The translations under genes and the position numbers were made by a program. DNA of 64,000 bases from Dyadobacter psychrotolerans (GTDB taxonomy: Bacteria; Bacteroidota; Bacteroidia; Cytophagales; Spirosomataceae). Shown one piece after another: positions 50,544-60,084 of this stretch. The stretch lies in contig NZ_SMFL01000001.1 of assembly GCF_004349265.1 (NCBI RefSeq), positions 866,293 through 930,292 of the forward strand. Reading direction: 5' to 3'. The notes under the pieces are model-generated. The model did no database searches and was not told the DNA's origin. It saw only the letters and a program-made list of their open reading frames with translations. Every line of letters begins with the position of its first letter. Within the stretch, counting starts at the first letter, position 1.

Positions 50544-51416
50544 ATGAGAAAATTAAGTTTAATCATATTCTGCCTTCTTCCACTCATTTCCAGCGCCCAG
50601 CAGGGGATGATTAAAGAAAGCCTGAAAATTAAGAGCAGCCTGATGGGCAAAGAGATGGAATACAGCATTTATCTTCCTGCCGATTATGATAAAACAAACC
50701 GCAGCTATCCTGTATTGTATCTGTTGCATGGTTATTCCGATGATGAAACCGGGTGGACTCAATTTGGCGAGGCACAGCATATTGCTGATGAGGCAATTAA
50801 TAATGGAACCGCTCCTGCAATGATTATTGTCATGCCGGATGCCGGAGTTACTTTTTATATCAACAATGCAGATGGCAAGGAAAAATATGAAGATTATTTC
50901 TTAAAAGAGCTTATTCCGCATATTGAATCCACTTATCGTGCCCGTACGAAAAAGGAATTCCGTGCGGTTGCGGGATTATCGATGGGCGGTTACGGAACGA
51001 TGCTTCTTGCAACAAAACATCCGGATTTATTTGCGGCGGCAGCGCCTCTAAGCGGCGCTTTCTGGACTGACAATGATATATCCACCATGCCAGCAGAACG
51101 CTGGAACGGATTATTTGCAGGGCTTTTTGGCAAATCTGATCCCGGCCCCGGACGCCTCACTGAGCAGTGGTACAAAAATTCAATTTTAAAAATCATAGAA
51201 ACCACACCGCTGGACAAGCTAAAATCGGTTCGTTATTACATTGATTGCGGAGATGATGATTTCCTCGTAAAAGGCAATATGACCCTTCATGCTGCCATGA
51301 TCGACAAAGCCGTTCCTCATGAATTCAGAATCCGTGATGGCGCTCATACCTGGACATACTGGCGGACGGCACTACCAGAGGTGATGAAGTTTGTCGGGCA
51401 AAGTTTTCAGCGATAG
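50544..51416 (+). CDS. Exported esterase, alpha/beta-hydrolase fold, copy 1
   Basis: A 290-aa protein: signal peptide MRKLSLIIFCLLPLISSAQQ, then the esterase D/feruloyl-esterase-like fold with LPADYDKTNRSYPVLYLLHGYSDDETGW, the nucleophile serine 146 in AGLSMGGYGTML, aspartate in DCGDDDFLVKGN and histidine in DGAHTWTYWR. The family hydrolyses carboxylic esters such as acetyl or feruloyl groups on polysaccharides. It has a near duplicate directly downstream (51512-52384) and the promoter at 50492. Confidence 0.88.
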   Translation: MRKLSLIIFCLLPLISSAQQGMIKESLKIKSSLMGKEMEYSIYLPADYDKTNRSYPVLYLLHGYSDDETGWTQFGEAQHIADEAINNGTAPAMIIVMPDAGVTFYINNADGKEKYEDYFLKELIPHIESTYRARTKKEFRAVAGLSMGGYGTMLLATKHPDLFAAAAPLSGAFWTDNDISTMPAERWNGLFAGLFGKSDPGPGRLTEQWYKNSILKIIETTPLDKLKSVRYYIDCGDDDFLVKGNMTLHAAMIDKAVPHEFRIRDGAHTWTYWRTALPEVMKFVGQSFQR

Positions 51417-51511
51417 ACTACCTACAAGTCACAGAACGTAAAAATACCAGTAGAACCTAGTCAGGAAACCGTTTTTATAGGTGCTGAGCACCGAAATTTA
51501 AATAACATTAA

Positions 51512-52384
51512 ATGAAAAAATTCCTTTGTTCCTTCCTGCTGTTTATCTCATTTTTCGCTAACGCGCAACAGGGCCTTATCAAAGAAAGCCTGAAAGTGAA
51601 AAGTAAATTGATGGGTAAGGAGATGAAATACAGCATTTATCTTCCCTCAGATTACGATAAAAACAACCGCAGTTATCCTGTTTTGTATTTACTGCATGGC
51701 TATTCCGATGATGAAACCGGCTGGCCTCAATTTGGAAATTCAGGAATGATTGCAGACCAATCGATTAATGGTGGCGACGCTCCGGCAATGATTATTGTGA
51801 TGCCGGATGCAGAAGTGACCTGGTACATGAACAGCTACGACGGGAAAATCAGGTACGAGGATTTCTTCATCTCTGAATTCATTCCTTTTATAGAATCAAC
51901 CTACCGAGCAAGAGCTAAAAAGGAATTCCGCGCTGTAGCAGGTTTGTCTATGGGGGGATACGGGACTTTGCTTTTTGCCATGAAACATCCTGAACTATTT
52001 GCAACGGCGGCACCCTTAAGCGCGGCGGTGAGAACAGACGGTGAAATGACTTCAATGGAAGATGATCGCTGGGAAAGCAGATACAAAATGCTTTATGGCC
52101 CTAATTTAAAAGGCAACGCCAGACTAACGGATCATTACTACAGAAATTCAATTCTAAAAATTATAGAAACAACTCCGGCTGAAAAGTTGAAATCAGTAAA
52201 ATATTACATCGACTGCGGCGACGATGATCACCTGATTAAAGGCAATATGGTTCTGCATGCTTCTTTGATTGACAAAGGTGTACCACACGAGTTCCGGGTT
52301 CGTGACGGCGGACATACCTGGCCTTATTGGCGAACAGCCCTACCGGAAGTTCTGAAATTTGTAGGACAGAGTTTTAGAAGATAA
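51512..52384 (+). CDS. Exported esterase, alpha/beta-hydrolase fold, copy 2
   Basis: A 290-aa tandem paralogue of the gene at 50544 and of identical length: signal peptide MKKFLCSFLLFISFFANAQQ, LPSDYDKNNRSYPVLYLLHGYSDDETGW, serine 146 in AGLSMGGYGTLL, aspartate in DCGDDDHLIKGN and histidine in RDGGHTWPYWR. Differences concentrate in the region 165-215, which lies near the substrate pocket in this fold, so the two may differ in specificity. It lies 95 bases behind copy 1 and could share its transcript. Confidence 0.88.
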   Translation: MKKFLCSFLLFISFFANAQQGLIKESLKVKSKLMGKEMKYSIYLPSDYDKNNRSYPVLYLLHGYSDDETGWPQFGNSGMIADQSINGGDAPAMIIVMPDAEVTWYMNSYDGKIRYEDFFISEFIPFIESTYRARAKKEFRAVAGLSMGGYGTLLFAMKHPELFATAAPLSAAVRTDGEMTSMEDDRWESRYKMLYGPNLKGNARLTDHYYRNSILKIIETTPAEKLKSVKYYIDCGDDDHLIKGNMVLHASLIDKGVPHEFRVRDGGHTWPYWRTALPEVLKFVGQSFRR

Positions 52385-52433
52385 ATAACACAAATTTGAA
52401 AACGCTTAACATAATAGCTAATAAGACTAATAA

Positions 52434-52494
52434 CCCCAGGTTGAAACCTGGGGCCACCAAAGCATAACCTGATTCACGGCTTTGGCCAAAGCCG
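52434..52494. repeat. Two GC-rich palindromes between convergent genes
   Basis: CCCCAGGTTGAAACCTGGGG (52434-52453) is a hairpin with 8-9-bp arms; CGGCTTTGGCCAAAGCCG (52477-52494) is a perfect 18-bp palindrome. They sit between the esterase and the convergent S9 peptidase and can terminate both transcripts; their form suggests members of dispersed repeat families. Confidence 0.75.
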
Positions 52495-52502
52495 GTAGTT
52501 AT

Positions 52503-54413
52503 TTACAAAGTCTCATTTAGCCAGCTAAAAAATTCCCTTTGCCAAACCAGTGCATTTTGCGCACTTAACACCCAGTGGTTTTCATCCGGCAGATACAACA
52601 ATTTACTTTTAATGCCCTTTAATTGAGCAGCCTGGAAAGCCTGAAGGCCCTGTTCGATGGGGACACGATAATCTTTTCCACCCTGAATAATAAAAATCGG
52701 AGTTTTCCACTGGTCTACAAAATTGCTGGGCGACTGGCTGAACGAACGCTGCGCAACCGTATTTTTCTTATCCCAGTAATTTCCGCCTTTTTCCCAGTTT
52801 TCAAAAAACATTTCATCAGTTGTTCCATACATACTTCTAAAATCAAAAATTCCGTCGTGAGAAACGAAGGTTTTGAAACGTCCGTTGTGCTGAGATTCCA
52901 GGGCAAATACCGAAAACCCTCCAAAACTTGCACCAACACAACCCAAACGACTTTTGTCAACATAAGACTGTTTTGCTTCTGCATCAATCGCACTCAAATA
53001 ATCTTTGATCACCTGCCCTCCCCAGTCTTTACTCACCTGCTCATTCCATTGCGTACCATGCCCCGGCATCCCTCTCCGATTGGGTGCCACAACAATATAA
53101 CCCTGAGAAGCAATCAACTGCATATTCCAGCGATAGGAATAAAATTGAGTCAATGCTGCCTGCGGTCCGCCCTGGCAATAAAGCAGTGTAGGATATTTTT
53201 TTGCAGAATCGAAACCGGGAGGATAAATAACCCAAACGAGCATCTTCTTACCATCTGTGGTAGCTACCCATTTTCTTTCTGTTTTGCATACACCCAGTTT
53301 GGAGTATGTATCATCGTTTACATGCGTGAGCTGCTTCATTACCCCCGATTCAGCATCGACAGAAAAAAGCTCAGCAGCATGATTCATATCGCTTCTTGAA
53401 ACAATGAGGGTGTTACCAACTTGCCCGTGAACTCCATTAATATCAAAATCGCCTTTTGTAATTTGTGTAATTACAACGGCCATCCTCGTCAACCCGGGAT
53501 AATTTACCTTAAACAACTGTATCGTCCCGTCAGTCGCTGACCAGAAAAAAATCGTTTTACCATCTTCTGCCCATTTGAAACCGTCAACATGTATATCGTC
53601 CCGCTGGGCTGTAAGGTTCATCTTGGTTTTGCCATTGCTCACGATCAGATCCTGCTTGTCGGATTCATAGCCATCCCGCTTCATCTGTAGCCAGGCAAGT
53701 TCTCCTTTTTCATTATAGGCAGGAGCTACGTCGTAGCCTTTGTTTTCTTCGGTCAGGTTTGCTGTTGTTCCTTTTTCAATATCATATTCATACAGGTCGG
53801 TGTTAGTACTCACAGCATAATCTGTACCGAATTTCTTTTTGGTAACATATAAAATCCGCTTGCTGTCCGGACTCCAGATAAAATCTTCATCACCGCCAAA
53901 TGGTTTTTGCGGACAATCGAATTTTTCTCCTGCCATGATATCTTTTGCTTTACCGGCCTTCCCGTTAACATAAGGTGCAACAAACACATGATCAAATTTT
54001 CCATCTTCCCAGGTATCCCAGTGCCGATAATTCAGTGACGTAAAAACATAAGCATTTGATTTTGAAAGATCTTTATATTTATCCGCTCCGGTAATTTCCG
54101 TCTCCTTTACTGCGTCGCTGCTGATGATGTATTTCCCGTCCGAGGAAATGCGGTCATTCATCAAAAACTCATCCGTATTCTTTATTTCAACTGGTTCACC
54201 CCCCGCTACCGGTATGCGATATGATTTTCGGATGGTTTTATTAGTTTCAATATCAGGGACCCCGACAGAATAGATTACATATTTTTTATCCTTGGAAAGC
54301 CCGGACGCCGAAACACGGCCAAGTTTCCAAAGCTGTTCCGGAGTAATATTCGTTTGTGCCTTTATCGTAAGCGATAATAAGATTAAGGCACCTGCGTATG
54401 CTATTTTTTTCAT
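52503..54413 (-). CDS. Exported S9 family peptidase (prolyl oligopeptidase type)
   Basis: A 636-aa exported protein (signal MKKIAYAGALILLSLTIKAQ). The propeller comprises residues of about 25-385 (for example WSPDSKRILYVTKKKFGTDY); the hydrolase has the catalytic serine in CVGASFGGFSVFALE (about 496), aspartate in IIQGGKDYRVP and histidine in DENHWVL. This layout is that of acylaminoacyl/dipeptidyl peptidase V-like enzymes, taking peptides in the periplasm. It is not closely similar to the S9 protein at 48001, so the two are distinct clades. Confidence 0.9.
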   Translation of the reverse strand: MKKIAYAGALILLSLTIKAQTNITPEQLWKLGRVSASGLSKDKKYVIYSVGVPDIETNKTIRKSYRIPVAGGEPVEIKNTDEFLMNDRISSDGKYIISSDAVKETEITGADKYKDLSKSNAYVFTSLNYRHWDTWEDGKFDHVFVAPYVNGKAGKAKDIMAGEKFDCPQKPFGGDEDFIWSPDSKRILYVTKKKFGTDYAVSTNTDLYEYDIEKGTTANLTEENKGYDVAPAYNEKGELAWLQMKRDGYESDKQDLIVSNGKTKMNLTAQRDDIHVDGFKWAEDGKTIFFWSATDGTIQLFKVNYPGLTRMAVVITQITKGDFDINGVHGQVGNTLIVSRSDMNHAAELFSVDAESGVMKQLTHVNDDTYSKLGVCKTERKWVATTDGKKMLVWVIYPPGFDSAKKYPTLLYCQGGPQAALTQFYSYRWNMQLIASQGYIVVAPNRRGMPGHGTQWNEQVSKDWGGQVIKDYLSAIDAEAKQSYVDKSRLGCVGASFGGFSVFALESQHNGRFKTFVSHDGIFDFRSMYGTTDEMFFENWEKGGNYWDKKNTVAQRSFSQSPSNFVDQWKTPIFIIQGGKDYRVPIEQGLQAFQAAQLKGIKSKLLYLPDENHWVLSAQNALVWQREFFSWLNETL

Positions 54414-54439
54414 TTTATTGACGATTATGCTTGACTGTG

Positions 54440-54575
54440 AAGCTCGTGGCGAGCTTGTTCCGTACTTCGTAGTCCCAGGGCGCTGCCCTCGGCTGAGGGA
54501 TTAAGCCGTTTCAGGGCACGGTGCTTCATTGCCCATTCTTAATTCCTCACTCTTAATTCTTAACTCTTAATTCAC
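54440..54575. other. Structured GC-rich intergenic element followed by TTCTTAA tract
   Basis: AAGCTCG-TGG-CGAGCTT (54440-54456) is a small hairpin. CCCAGGGCGCTGCCCTCGGC (54475-54494) can form AGGGC/GCCCT or CCCTC/GAGGG, two exclusive stems. The TTCTTAA tract at 54536-54571 is degenerate. It lies upstream of the S9 gene at 52503 and downstream of the oxidoreductase gene at 54582; it may be a mobile-repeat remnant or structured RNA. Confidence 0.45.
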
Positions 54576-54581
54576 GACTCC

Positions 54582-55730
54582 TTACCCTCTCATTTCCTGC
54601 ATCAGCTTTTGCAGAATGCCTACTGTTTTTTCGGTTTGTTCTTTACTTGGTGTGGTATCCCAATTACCCACGATGCCGTTTCCACCGATATAGATCCCAT
54701 CTTTGCGGGATATAAAACTGGCTCCCTGTGTATATAATTTATAATTGACTTCGCTTTGCGGAATCAGGCACGAAAGCTGCCCTGAAACCGGCGTCAGTTC
54801 CTGATCGTTGAAAACAGGTTTCGCTCCAAGGCCCATACAATTCACAATCACCTTTTCAGGAAGCGCATCAATGTCCTCAGGTTTCTTTATTTCCTGAATT
54901 TTTATCTTTCCTCCAAATATCAAAAAATCATTGAGATGATGGCGAAGATAAGAAGGAATATTAAACATGAGATTAGCACGACGGGTAACATGATCTGCCT
55001 TAAAAGGATGCTCCTTTTTACTTAATCTGACACGTTCAGGTACGAGTCCGTGTATTTCAAAATCTTCACCGCCGGCTCCCGGGATGTAAACTGGTGCCTG
55101 GTTAAAAACACTATATTCTTCAGCCCAGCAGGCAATGTCATCCATTCCTAAAAGAAACTGAAAACGGCGAAATGAGAAACGTGCTGCTTCTTCAATAATT
55201 CCCTGAAGCTCGGGCTTTGCAACTTTCATATCACATACCCGGGAAGCCGGCGACCAGGTTCCGGTTGCCAGGTTACTTGTGATATTTGGAGGTACATCTT
55301 TGGTGTAAATTGTTACTTCACAGCCGCTCTCCTGCAACAAACGAGCCGTCGCAATTCCGACTGCGCCACATCCTAGAAGAGCGATTTTCTTTTCCTTTGT
55401 CGCTAACACATTATTTCTGGCAATATTACCTGTTCCCCACGATAAGGACCAGCCGCTTCCGCCATGTCCATAATTGTGAACAATGGTTTTGCTGCCCAGT
55501 GTTTCAACATCCAGCCTCGGTCCTGAAGCACGAAAGGGACGCAAACCCACCGTTTCCTTTACGATACGATCCATCGACAATCTCAGTTTTGGAATCTGAT
55601 GATAGCCTTTGTTGATATAATAATGTTTGTCGGTATACAACCGCTGGGCTTTCGGGGCGCAGGAGGAAGCCACCGCGCCAACTGCCAGGCTTGCCGGGAT
55701 TACTTTTTCAAAAAAGTTTCTGCGATTCAT
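54582..55730 (-). CDS. Exported FAD-dependent oxidoreductase (DAO family)
   Basis: A 382-aa protein. The N terminus MNRRNFFEKVIPASLAVGAVASSC is a Tat-like signal (RRNFF) with a following cysteine. The FAD-binding Rossmann motif GCGAVGIATARLLQESGCEVTIYTK (glycines in GCGAVG) and the C-terminal NCMGLGAKPVFNDQELTPVSGQL match D-amino-acid oxidase/DAO proteins. It would oxidise an amine or amino acid in the periplasm using FAD; the substrate is not evident. It stands between the S9 gene and the GH92 gene on the same strand. Confidence 0.83.
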   Translation of the reverse strand: MNRRNFFEKVIPASLAVGAVASSCAPKAQRLYTDKHYYINKGYHQIPKLRLSMDRIVKETVGLRPFRASGPRLDVETLGSKTIVHNYGHGGSGWSLSWGTGNIARNNVLATKEKKIALLGCGAVGIATARLLQESGCEVTIYTKDVPPNITSNLATGTWSPASRVCDMKVAKPELQGIIEEAARFSFRRFQFLLGMDDIACWAEEYSVFNQAPVYIPGAGGEDFEIHGLVPERVRLSKKEHPFKADHVTRRANLMFNIPSYLRHHLNDFLIFGGKIKIQEIKKPEDIDALPEKVIVNCMGLGAKPVFNDQELTPVSGQLSCLIPQSEVNYKLYTQGASFISRKDGIYIGGNGIVGNWDTTPSKEQTEKTVGILQKLMQEMRG

Positions 55731-55822
55731 TTTGAAAACCTGAAAAGAATGGATTCTGACGGAATTTAAAGAAGACCGCCATTCTTTGCAAGTTTTTCGA
55801 TTTTCTGGTAAAAATAGCTCTC

Positions 55823-58126
55823 TTACTTAGACAAAGAAGGCGGAGCATCTTTGGCATCTGCTCCCCATTTTACGTTGGGTTTGCTTCCCATTTGCAAAGT
55901 CAGTCTGCCGCCCTGTGTCAGCTCGGTGTGGGTTAAATATGTTTTTGTAAATACCTTTCCATTTAATGTAGCCGACTGGATATAGGGAGCATTATCTGAA
56001 ACACCTTTGGCCTCGATCACAAACTTTTTCCCTTTGCCTGTATTCAAAGTAACCTCCTGAAAAACCGGGCTTCCCAACACATAATCCGGCGTTCCCGGCG
56101 TGACAGGATACATACCAATCATACTAAACGCGAGCCAGGCAGACATTTGTCCCCCATCTTCATTTCCACTCAATCCACCCATGCTGGTATCGTATTCTTC
56201 ACGAATAATCTTTCTTACCCATTTCTGCGTTTTCCAAGGCTCGCCTGCGAAGGCATACAAGTACGCAATCTGGTGGTTGGGTTCGTTGCCATGCCAGTAA
56301 TATCCCTGCTCAAAAAGTGTATCCAGTTTATTGGTAAATGCCTTGTTACCACCCATTATTTTTGATAAACCTGCAATATCCTGAGGCACGAACCAGGTGT
56401 ACTGCGCTGGTGAACCTTCTGTTATAAATGAAACCCTTTTTGCAAACGGATCAAAAGACTTGATCCAGCTTCCATCAGCATAGCGCCCACGTGCATAACC
56501 AGTTGAAGGGTCGATAACGTTTTTATAATTCAGCGAATGTTTTCTTAAAATATCAGCGTCCTCTTTATGCCCAAGCCCGGCTGCTAAAACCGACAGGGTA
56601 AAATCATCATAAGCATATTCAAGTGTTCGTGAAACCTGTTCCCGTTTGTGAAATGCCTGCCAGACACTGTCTTCCAAAGGAACAAAACCATATTTCAGAT
56701 AACTCTCCATACCCCGGCGCCCCTTACCCTCAGCGTAACTTTTCGCGCTGGAATTTACTTCAAAAGCATTTTTTCGCAGGTAGGTGTAAGCAGATTTCAA
56801 GTCAAAATTTCTGATATTTTTTACATAAGCATCTGCAATAACTGAGGAAGAGTGGTCGCCGATCATGGCAGCGGTATAGTGGTTCCAGCATGGAAAAATA
56901 GGCATCCACCCACCCTGTTCTGCTTTTTTAACCAACGACTGCATCATGTCCCCGGATTGTTTTGGTTCAAGCAAATGGTGCAGCGGCATGGCGCCCCGGA
57001 ACGTATCCCACATGCTGTAATCACAATAGTAGTCAAAACCCTCAGCATTTTGCATGGGCGTTCCACCCGCGAAAGATGGGTATTTGCCATCAATATCGGA
57101 ATATAGCCTGGGTGACAATTTGGTCCGGTACAAAGCACTGTAAAATAAAACTTTGTCTTTTTCGTCACCTGTCACGATTACTTTACCAAGTGCGTCGTTC
57201 CATTGTTTTTTTGTATTGTTTTGAACTACTTCGAAACTCCTGCCTGTCAATTCTTTTTCCATATTCAGCCTGGCTCCTTCCAGACTTGTAAATGACGTCC
57301 CTATCTGAACCAACACGGTTTGAGCAGAAGCACCAAATCCAATGTAAGCACCCAGTTTCTCCCGCTTACCTTTACCCTGAAGCTCTTTGCCGCCGGGAAC
57401 AATTGTATCTCCCTTCCAGACACCGAACTGCGTAATTTTTTTATCAAATTTTAAAACAAAATATCCGCTGAAACCTGCCGGCTGACCTGATCCCTGATAG
57501 ATACGATGTACAGGATTATAACCCACAATTTCTCCTTTCTCCGGAAACACTTCAACAAAACCCTGCCCTTCATCGCTGTTGGGTTCAATGACAATAAAAG
57601 TTTCCTCATCACCTTCAAACTTAAAACGCATCATTGCGGAACGTGGTGACGCTGTTACTTCTGCATTGATTTTATATTCGTCGAGATATATTCCGTAATA
57701 ATCGGGAGAAGTTTTTTCTTTATCATGAGAGAAAGCAGAAGCTCTTAATTCCGGATTTACCTTTAATTCTCCTGACATAGGCATAACCGTCAGCGTTCCG
57801 TAATCCTGCACACAGGAACCGTTTAACCAGTGCGTTCCTCTGAATCCCTGAAATCTGGTGTCGGTAAAATAGTAAGGCGAAATACATTTTGTCTCCGTGG
57901 ATCGAGTTTGTGGTGTCCACTGCGTCATGCCATGCGGCGCTCCTACGGCCGGAATGGTTTGCCCTTTGAGTTCACTTCCGGCTTCACTGTGCGACTGTGC
58001 ACTTTCTGTCGTCGAAGGAGCGGTGCCAATCCTGGTTTCTACATATTCAACAGGGGTTTTCTGAGCGAAGCTTTGCTGACTAGAAACAAAACCAAGCAAC
58101 AGAAACAAACAGAAAGGCACTTTCAT
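55823..58126 (-). CDS. Exported GH92 family glycosidase (alpha-mannosidase type)
   Basis: A protein of 767 aa from ATG 58126 (MKVPFCLFLLLGFVSSQQSFAQ); an upstream ATG would add six residues. GH92 features are clear: VETRIGTAPSTTES near the start, MTQWTPQTRSTETKCISPYY, the central SMWDTFRGAMPLHHLLEP, and the catalytic stretch GLSGNEDGGQMSAWLAFSMIGMYPVTPG (acid glutamate about 655). GH92 enzymes are calcium-dependent exo-alpha-mannosidases acting on N-glycans or mannan in the periplasm. There is no SusCD pair nearby. It is divergent from the metallo-hydrolase gene. Confidence 0.92.
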   Translation of the reverse strand: MKVPFCLFLLLGFVSSQQSFAQKTPVEYVETRIGTAPSTTESAQSHSEAGSELKGQTIPAVGAPHGMTQWTPQTRSTETKCISPYYFTDTRFQGFRGTHWLNGSCVQDYGTLTVMPMSGELKVNPELRASAFSHDKEKTSPDYYGIYLDEYKINAEVTASPRSAMMRFKFEGDEETFIVIEPNSDEGQGFVEVFPEKGEIVGYNPVHRIYQGSGQPAGFSGYFVLKFDKKITQFGVWKGDTIVPGGKELQGKGKREKLGAYIGFGASAQTVLVQIGTSFTSLEGARLNMEKELTGRSFEVVQNNTKKQWNDALGKVIVTGDEKDKVLFYSALYRTKLSPRLYSDIDGKYPSFAGGTPMQNAEGFDYYCDYSMWDTFRGAMPLHHLLEPKQSGDMMQSLVKKAEQGGWMPIFPCWNHYTAAMIGDHSSSVIADAYVKNIRNFDLKSAYTYLRKNAFEVNSSAKSYAEGKGRRGMESYLKYGFVPLEDSVWQAFHKREQVSRTLEYAYDDFTLSVLAAGLGHKEDADILRKHSLNYKNVIDPSTGYARGRYADGSWIKSFDPFAKRVSFITEGSPAQYTWFVPQDIAGLSKIMGGNKAFTNKLDTLFEQGYYWHGNEPNHQIAYLYAFAGEPWKTQKWVRKIIREEYDTSMGGLSGNEDGGQMSAWLAFSMIGMYPVTPGTPDYVLGSPVFQEVTLNTGKGKKFVIEAKGVSDNAPYIQSATLNGKVFTKTYLTHTELTQGGRLTLQMGSKPNVKWGADAKDAPPSLSK

Positions 58127-58259
58127 GAAATCGGGACTAAACATATTGGGCAGGTTTTACCTGATAAAAAACACGAAGATTGGAAAAATATTGATAAGTT
58201 TAGGCAGCTGCCAACAGTTAACCTATAAATGTAAGACGATTTTATTTGATCTTTCCCCT

Positions 58260-59102
58260 ATGAACATACATATCATCGATACAGGCTTTTTCAAATTGGA
58301 TGGAGGTGCTATGTTCGGTGTAGTCCCAAAAACTTTGTGGAACCGTCACAATCCATCTGACGAAAAAAATCTTTGCAGCTGGGCAATGCGATGCCTGCTC
58401 ATTGAGGACGGCGACAAGCTGATTCTGATCGATACGGGACTTGGTGATAAGCAGGATGATAAATTTTTTGGTTTTTATGATTTACACGGAGATGCCACGC
58501 TCCAATCTTCCATCCGAAGTAAAGGGTTTGATTTGACTGACGTAACCGATGTAGTCCTGACGCATCTCCATTTCGACCATGTGGGCGGAGCAGTGAAGTT
58601 TAACAGCGACCGGTCCTTGCTCGTCCCGACTTTCCCGACTGCAACGTATTGGTCCAATGAAGCGCACTGGTTATGGGCTACCAATCCGAATCCGAGGGAA
58701 AAAGCATCGTTTTTAAAAGAAAATATTCTTCCGATTAAAGAATCCGGGCAACTTAAGTTTTTAGAAAAAGGCGAATCTCCTTTTAAGTTTATCGATTTTA
58801 TACACGTTGACGGGCACACTGAACAAATGATGCTTCCGGTAATAAGTTATAAAAACCAAAAGGTAATTTATGTTGCTGATCTTATTCCTTCGTCTTTCCA
58901 CATTCCATTGCCCTGGATCATGAGTTATGATGTAAGACCTTTGCTCACCATGCAGGAAAAAGAACAGGTTTTGCACAATGCTGTTGCTGAAAAACATATA
59001 CTGCTTTTTGAACACGATCCGTTTTATGAGGCGGCCATTGTGGAGCAAACGGAAAAAGGAATTAAGATACTGGAACGCGGAGATTTATCCGGGTTCATTT
59101 AA
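58260..59102 (+). CDS. MBL-fold metallo-hydrolase
   Basis: A protein of 280 aa from ATG 58260 (MNIHIIDTGFFKLDGGAMFG); an upstream frame would run into the GH92 gene. The metallo-beta-lactamase motif THLHFDHVGG gives H102, H104, D106, H107; further ligands in VDGHTEQMM and FEHDPFYE. The fold hydrolyses esters or lactones with two metals; members close to this sequence include lactonases and phosphodiesterases, so the substrate is open. It is cytoplasmic, divergent from GH92. Confidence 0.88.
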   Translation: MNIHIIDTGFFKLDGGAMFGVVPKTLWNRHNPSDEKNLCSWAMRCLLIEDGDKLILIDTGLGDKQDDKFFGFYDLHGDATLQSSIRSKGFDLTDVTDVVLTHLHFDHVGGAVKFNSDRSLLVPTFPTATYWSNEAHWLWATNPNPREKASFLKENILPIKESGQLKFLEKGESPFKFIDFIHVDGHTEQMMLPVISYKNQKVIYVADLIPSSFHIPLPWIMSYDVRPLLTMQEKEQVLHNAVAEKHILLFEHDPFYEAAIVEQTEKGIKILERGDLSGFI

Positions 59103-59303
59103 ATTGGTTTTAATTGGACACGGAGCCTCACAGAGATGAAAGGAGGTTCATGGAGAAAATTAGATTTAAGTTTAAAGTTAATATTTAATAAAAAGAACTG
59201 ATAACACGCGGATAGCGGCTAACACCTGGAATTATCAAGACATAACTCCTTGTAAATCTGCGTAAACCTCAACTAAACTCTGTGTTTAAACCCAGCATCA
59301 CAA
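59103..59303. other. Degenerate low-complexity intergenic tract
   Basis: The region contains CACGGAGCCTCACAGAGATG and GGTTCATGGAGAAA, and the near inverse CTCTGTGTTT at 59278-59287. It resembles the degenerate CACGGAG/CACAGAG tracts common between genes in this phylum. No gene or promoter pair was recognised. Confidence 0.45.
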
Positions 59304-60065
59304 ATGACTAAAATAGGCTTAGTACTTTCCGGAGGCGGCGCACGCGGGATTTCTCATATCGGAGCGATTAAAGCACTTGCTGAACAGGGCATTCGTCCGG
59401 ATATTATCAGCGGAACCAGTGCAGGCGCTTTTATAGGTGCACTGCTGGCCTATGGTTATTCTCCTGATGAAATTTATAATATATTTTTAAAAACAAAATT
59501 CTCCGGTTATCTGCGGTTCGGATTTAGTCTGGGTGGACTTCTTAAAATTGACCGTGCCGAAGAAATACTAAAAAAATATATTCCTGAAAATTCTTTCGAG
59601 TCTTTAAAAATCCCGCTTGCTGTAACAGCAACAGATATTAACGCAGGAGAAGAAGTATGTTTTCGCAAGGGCGAATTATTCAAACCAATACTTGCTTCCT
59701 GCTGCCTTCCCGGGATATTTAAGCCTATAAACTTTCAGGGCCGGGAGTTGGTTGATGGAGCGATTTTTAACAATCTTCCCGTTGCCGCCATCGAAAATGA
59801 TGCAGATTATTTGATCGGGATTCATTGCAATCCTATTTCCTTTAACAAATCTGCATCTTCAAACGTCCATCAGATAACCTACCGAAGTTTCCGCCTCGCC
59901 ATGCGCGGCAAAGCCAAAGCCAGCCTGGACCGCTGCAATCTGCTGATCGAAGCACCGGAGTTATCTGCATTTAATCCTTTTGACTTTCGGCATACGGAAA
60001 AACTGTTTGAGATCGGGTATCGGTATACGAAGGAGTTGTTGGCCAATAATCCTGTTTTAATTTAA
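59304..60065 (+). CDS. Patatin-like phospholipase
   Basis: A 253-aa protein with the patatin core: oxyanion loop SGGGARGIS (G10-G15), nucleophile GTSAG (serine 39) and the catalytic DGA (aspartate about 151) in GRELVDGAIFNNLPV. It has no signal peptide, so it acts in the cytoplasm or at the inner membrane on phospholipids or other acyl esters. It is at the short end for the family, typical of the RssA-like clade. It is convergent with the glycosyltransferase gene at 60085. Confidence 0.9.
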   Translation: MTKIGLVLSGGGARGISHIGAIKALAEQGIRPDIISGTSAGAFIGALLAYGYSPDEIYNIFLKTKFSGYLRFGFSLGGLLKIDRAEEILKKYIPENSFESLKIPLAVTATDINAGEEVCFRKGELFKPILASCCLPGIFKPINFQGRELVDGAIFNNLPVAAIENDADYLIGIHCNPISFNKSASSNVHQITYRSFRLAMRGKAKASLDRCNLLIEAPELSAFNPFDFRHTEKLFEIGYRYTKELLANNPVLI

Positions 60066-60084
60066 AGTACCGGAATAACTTAAA

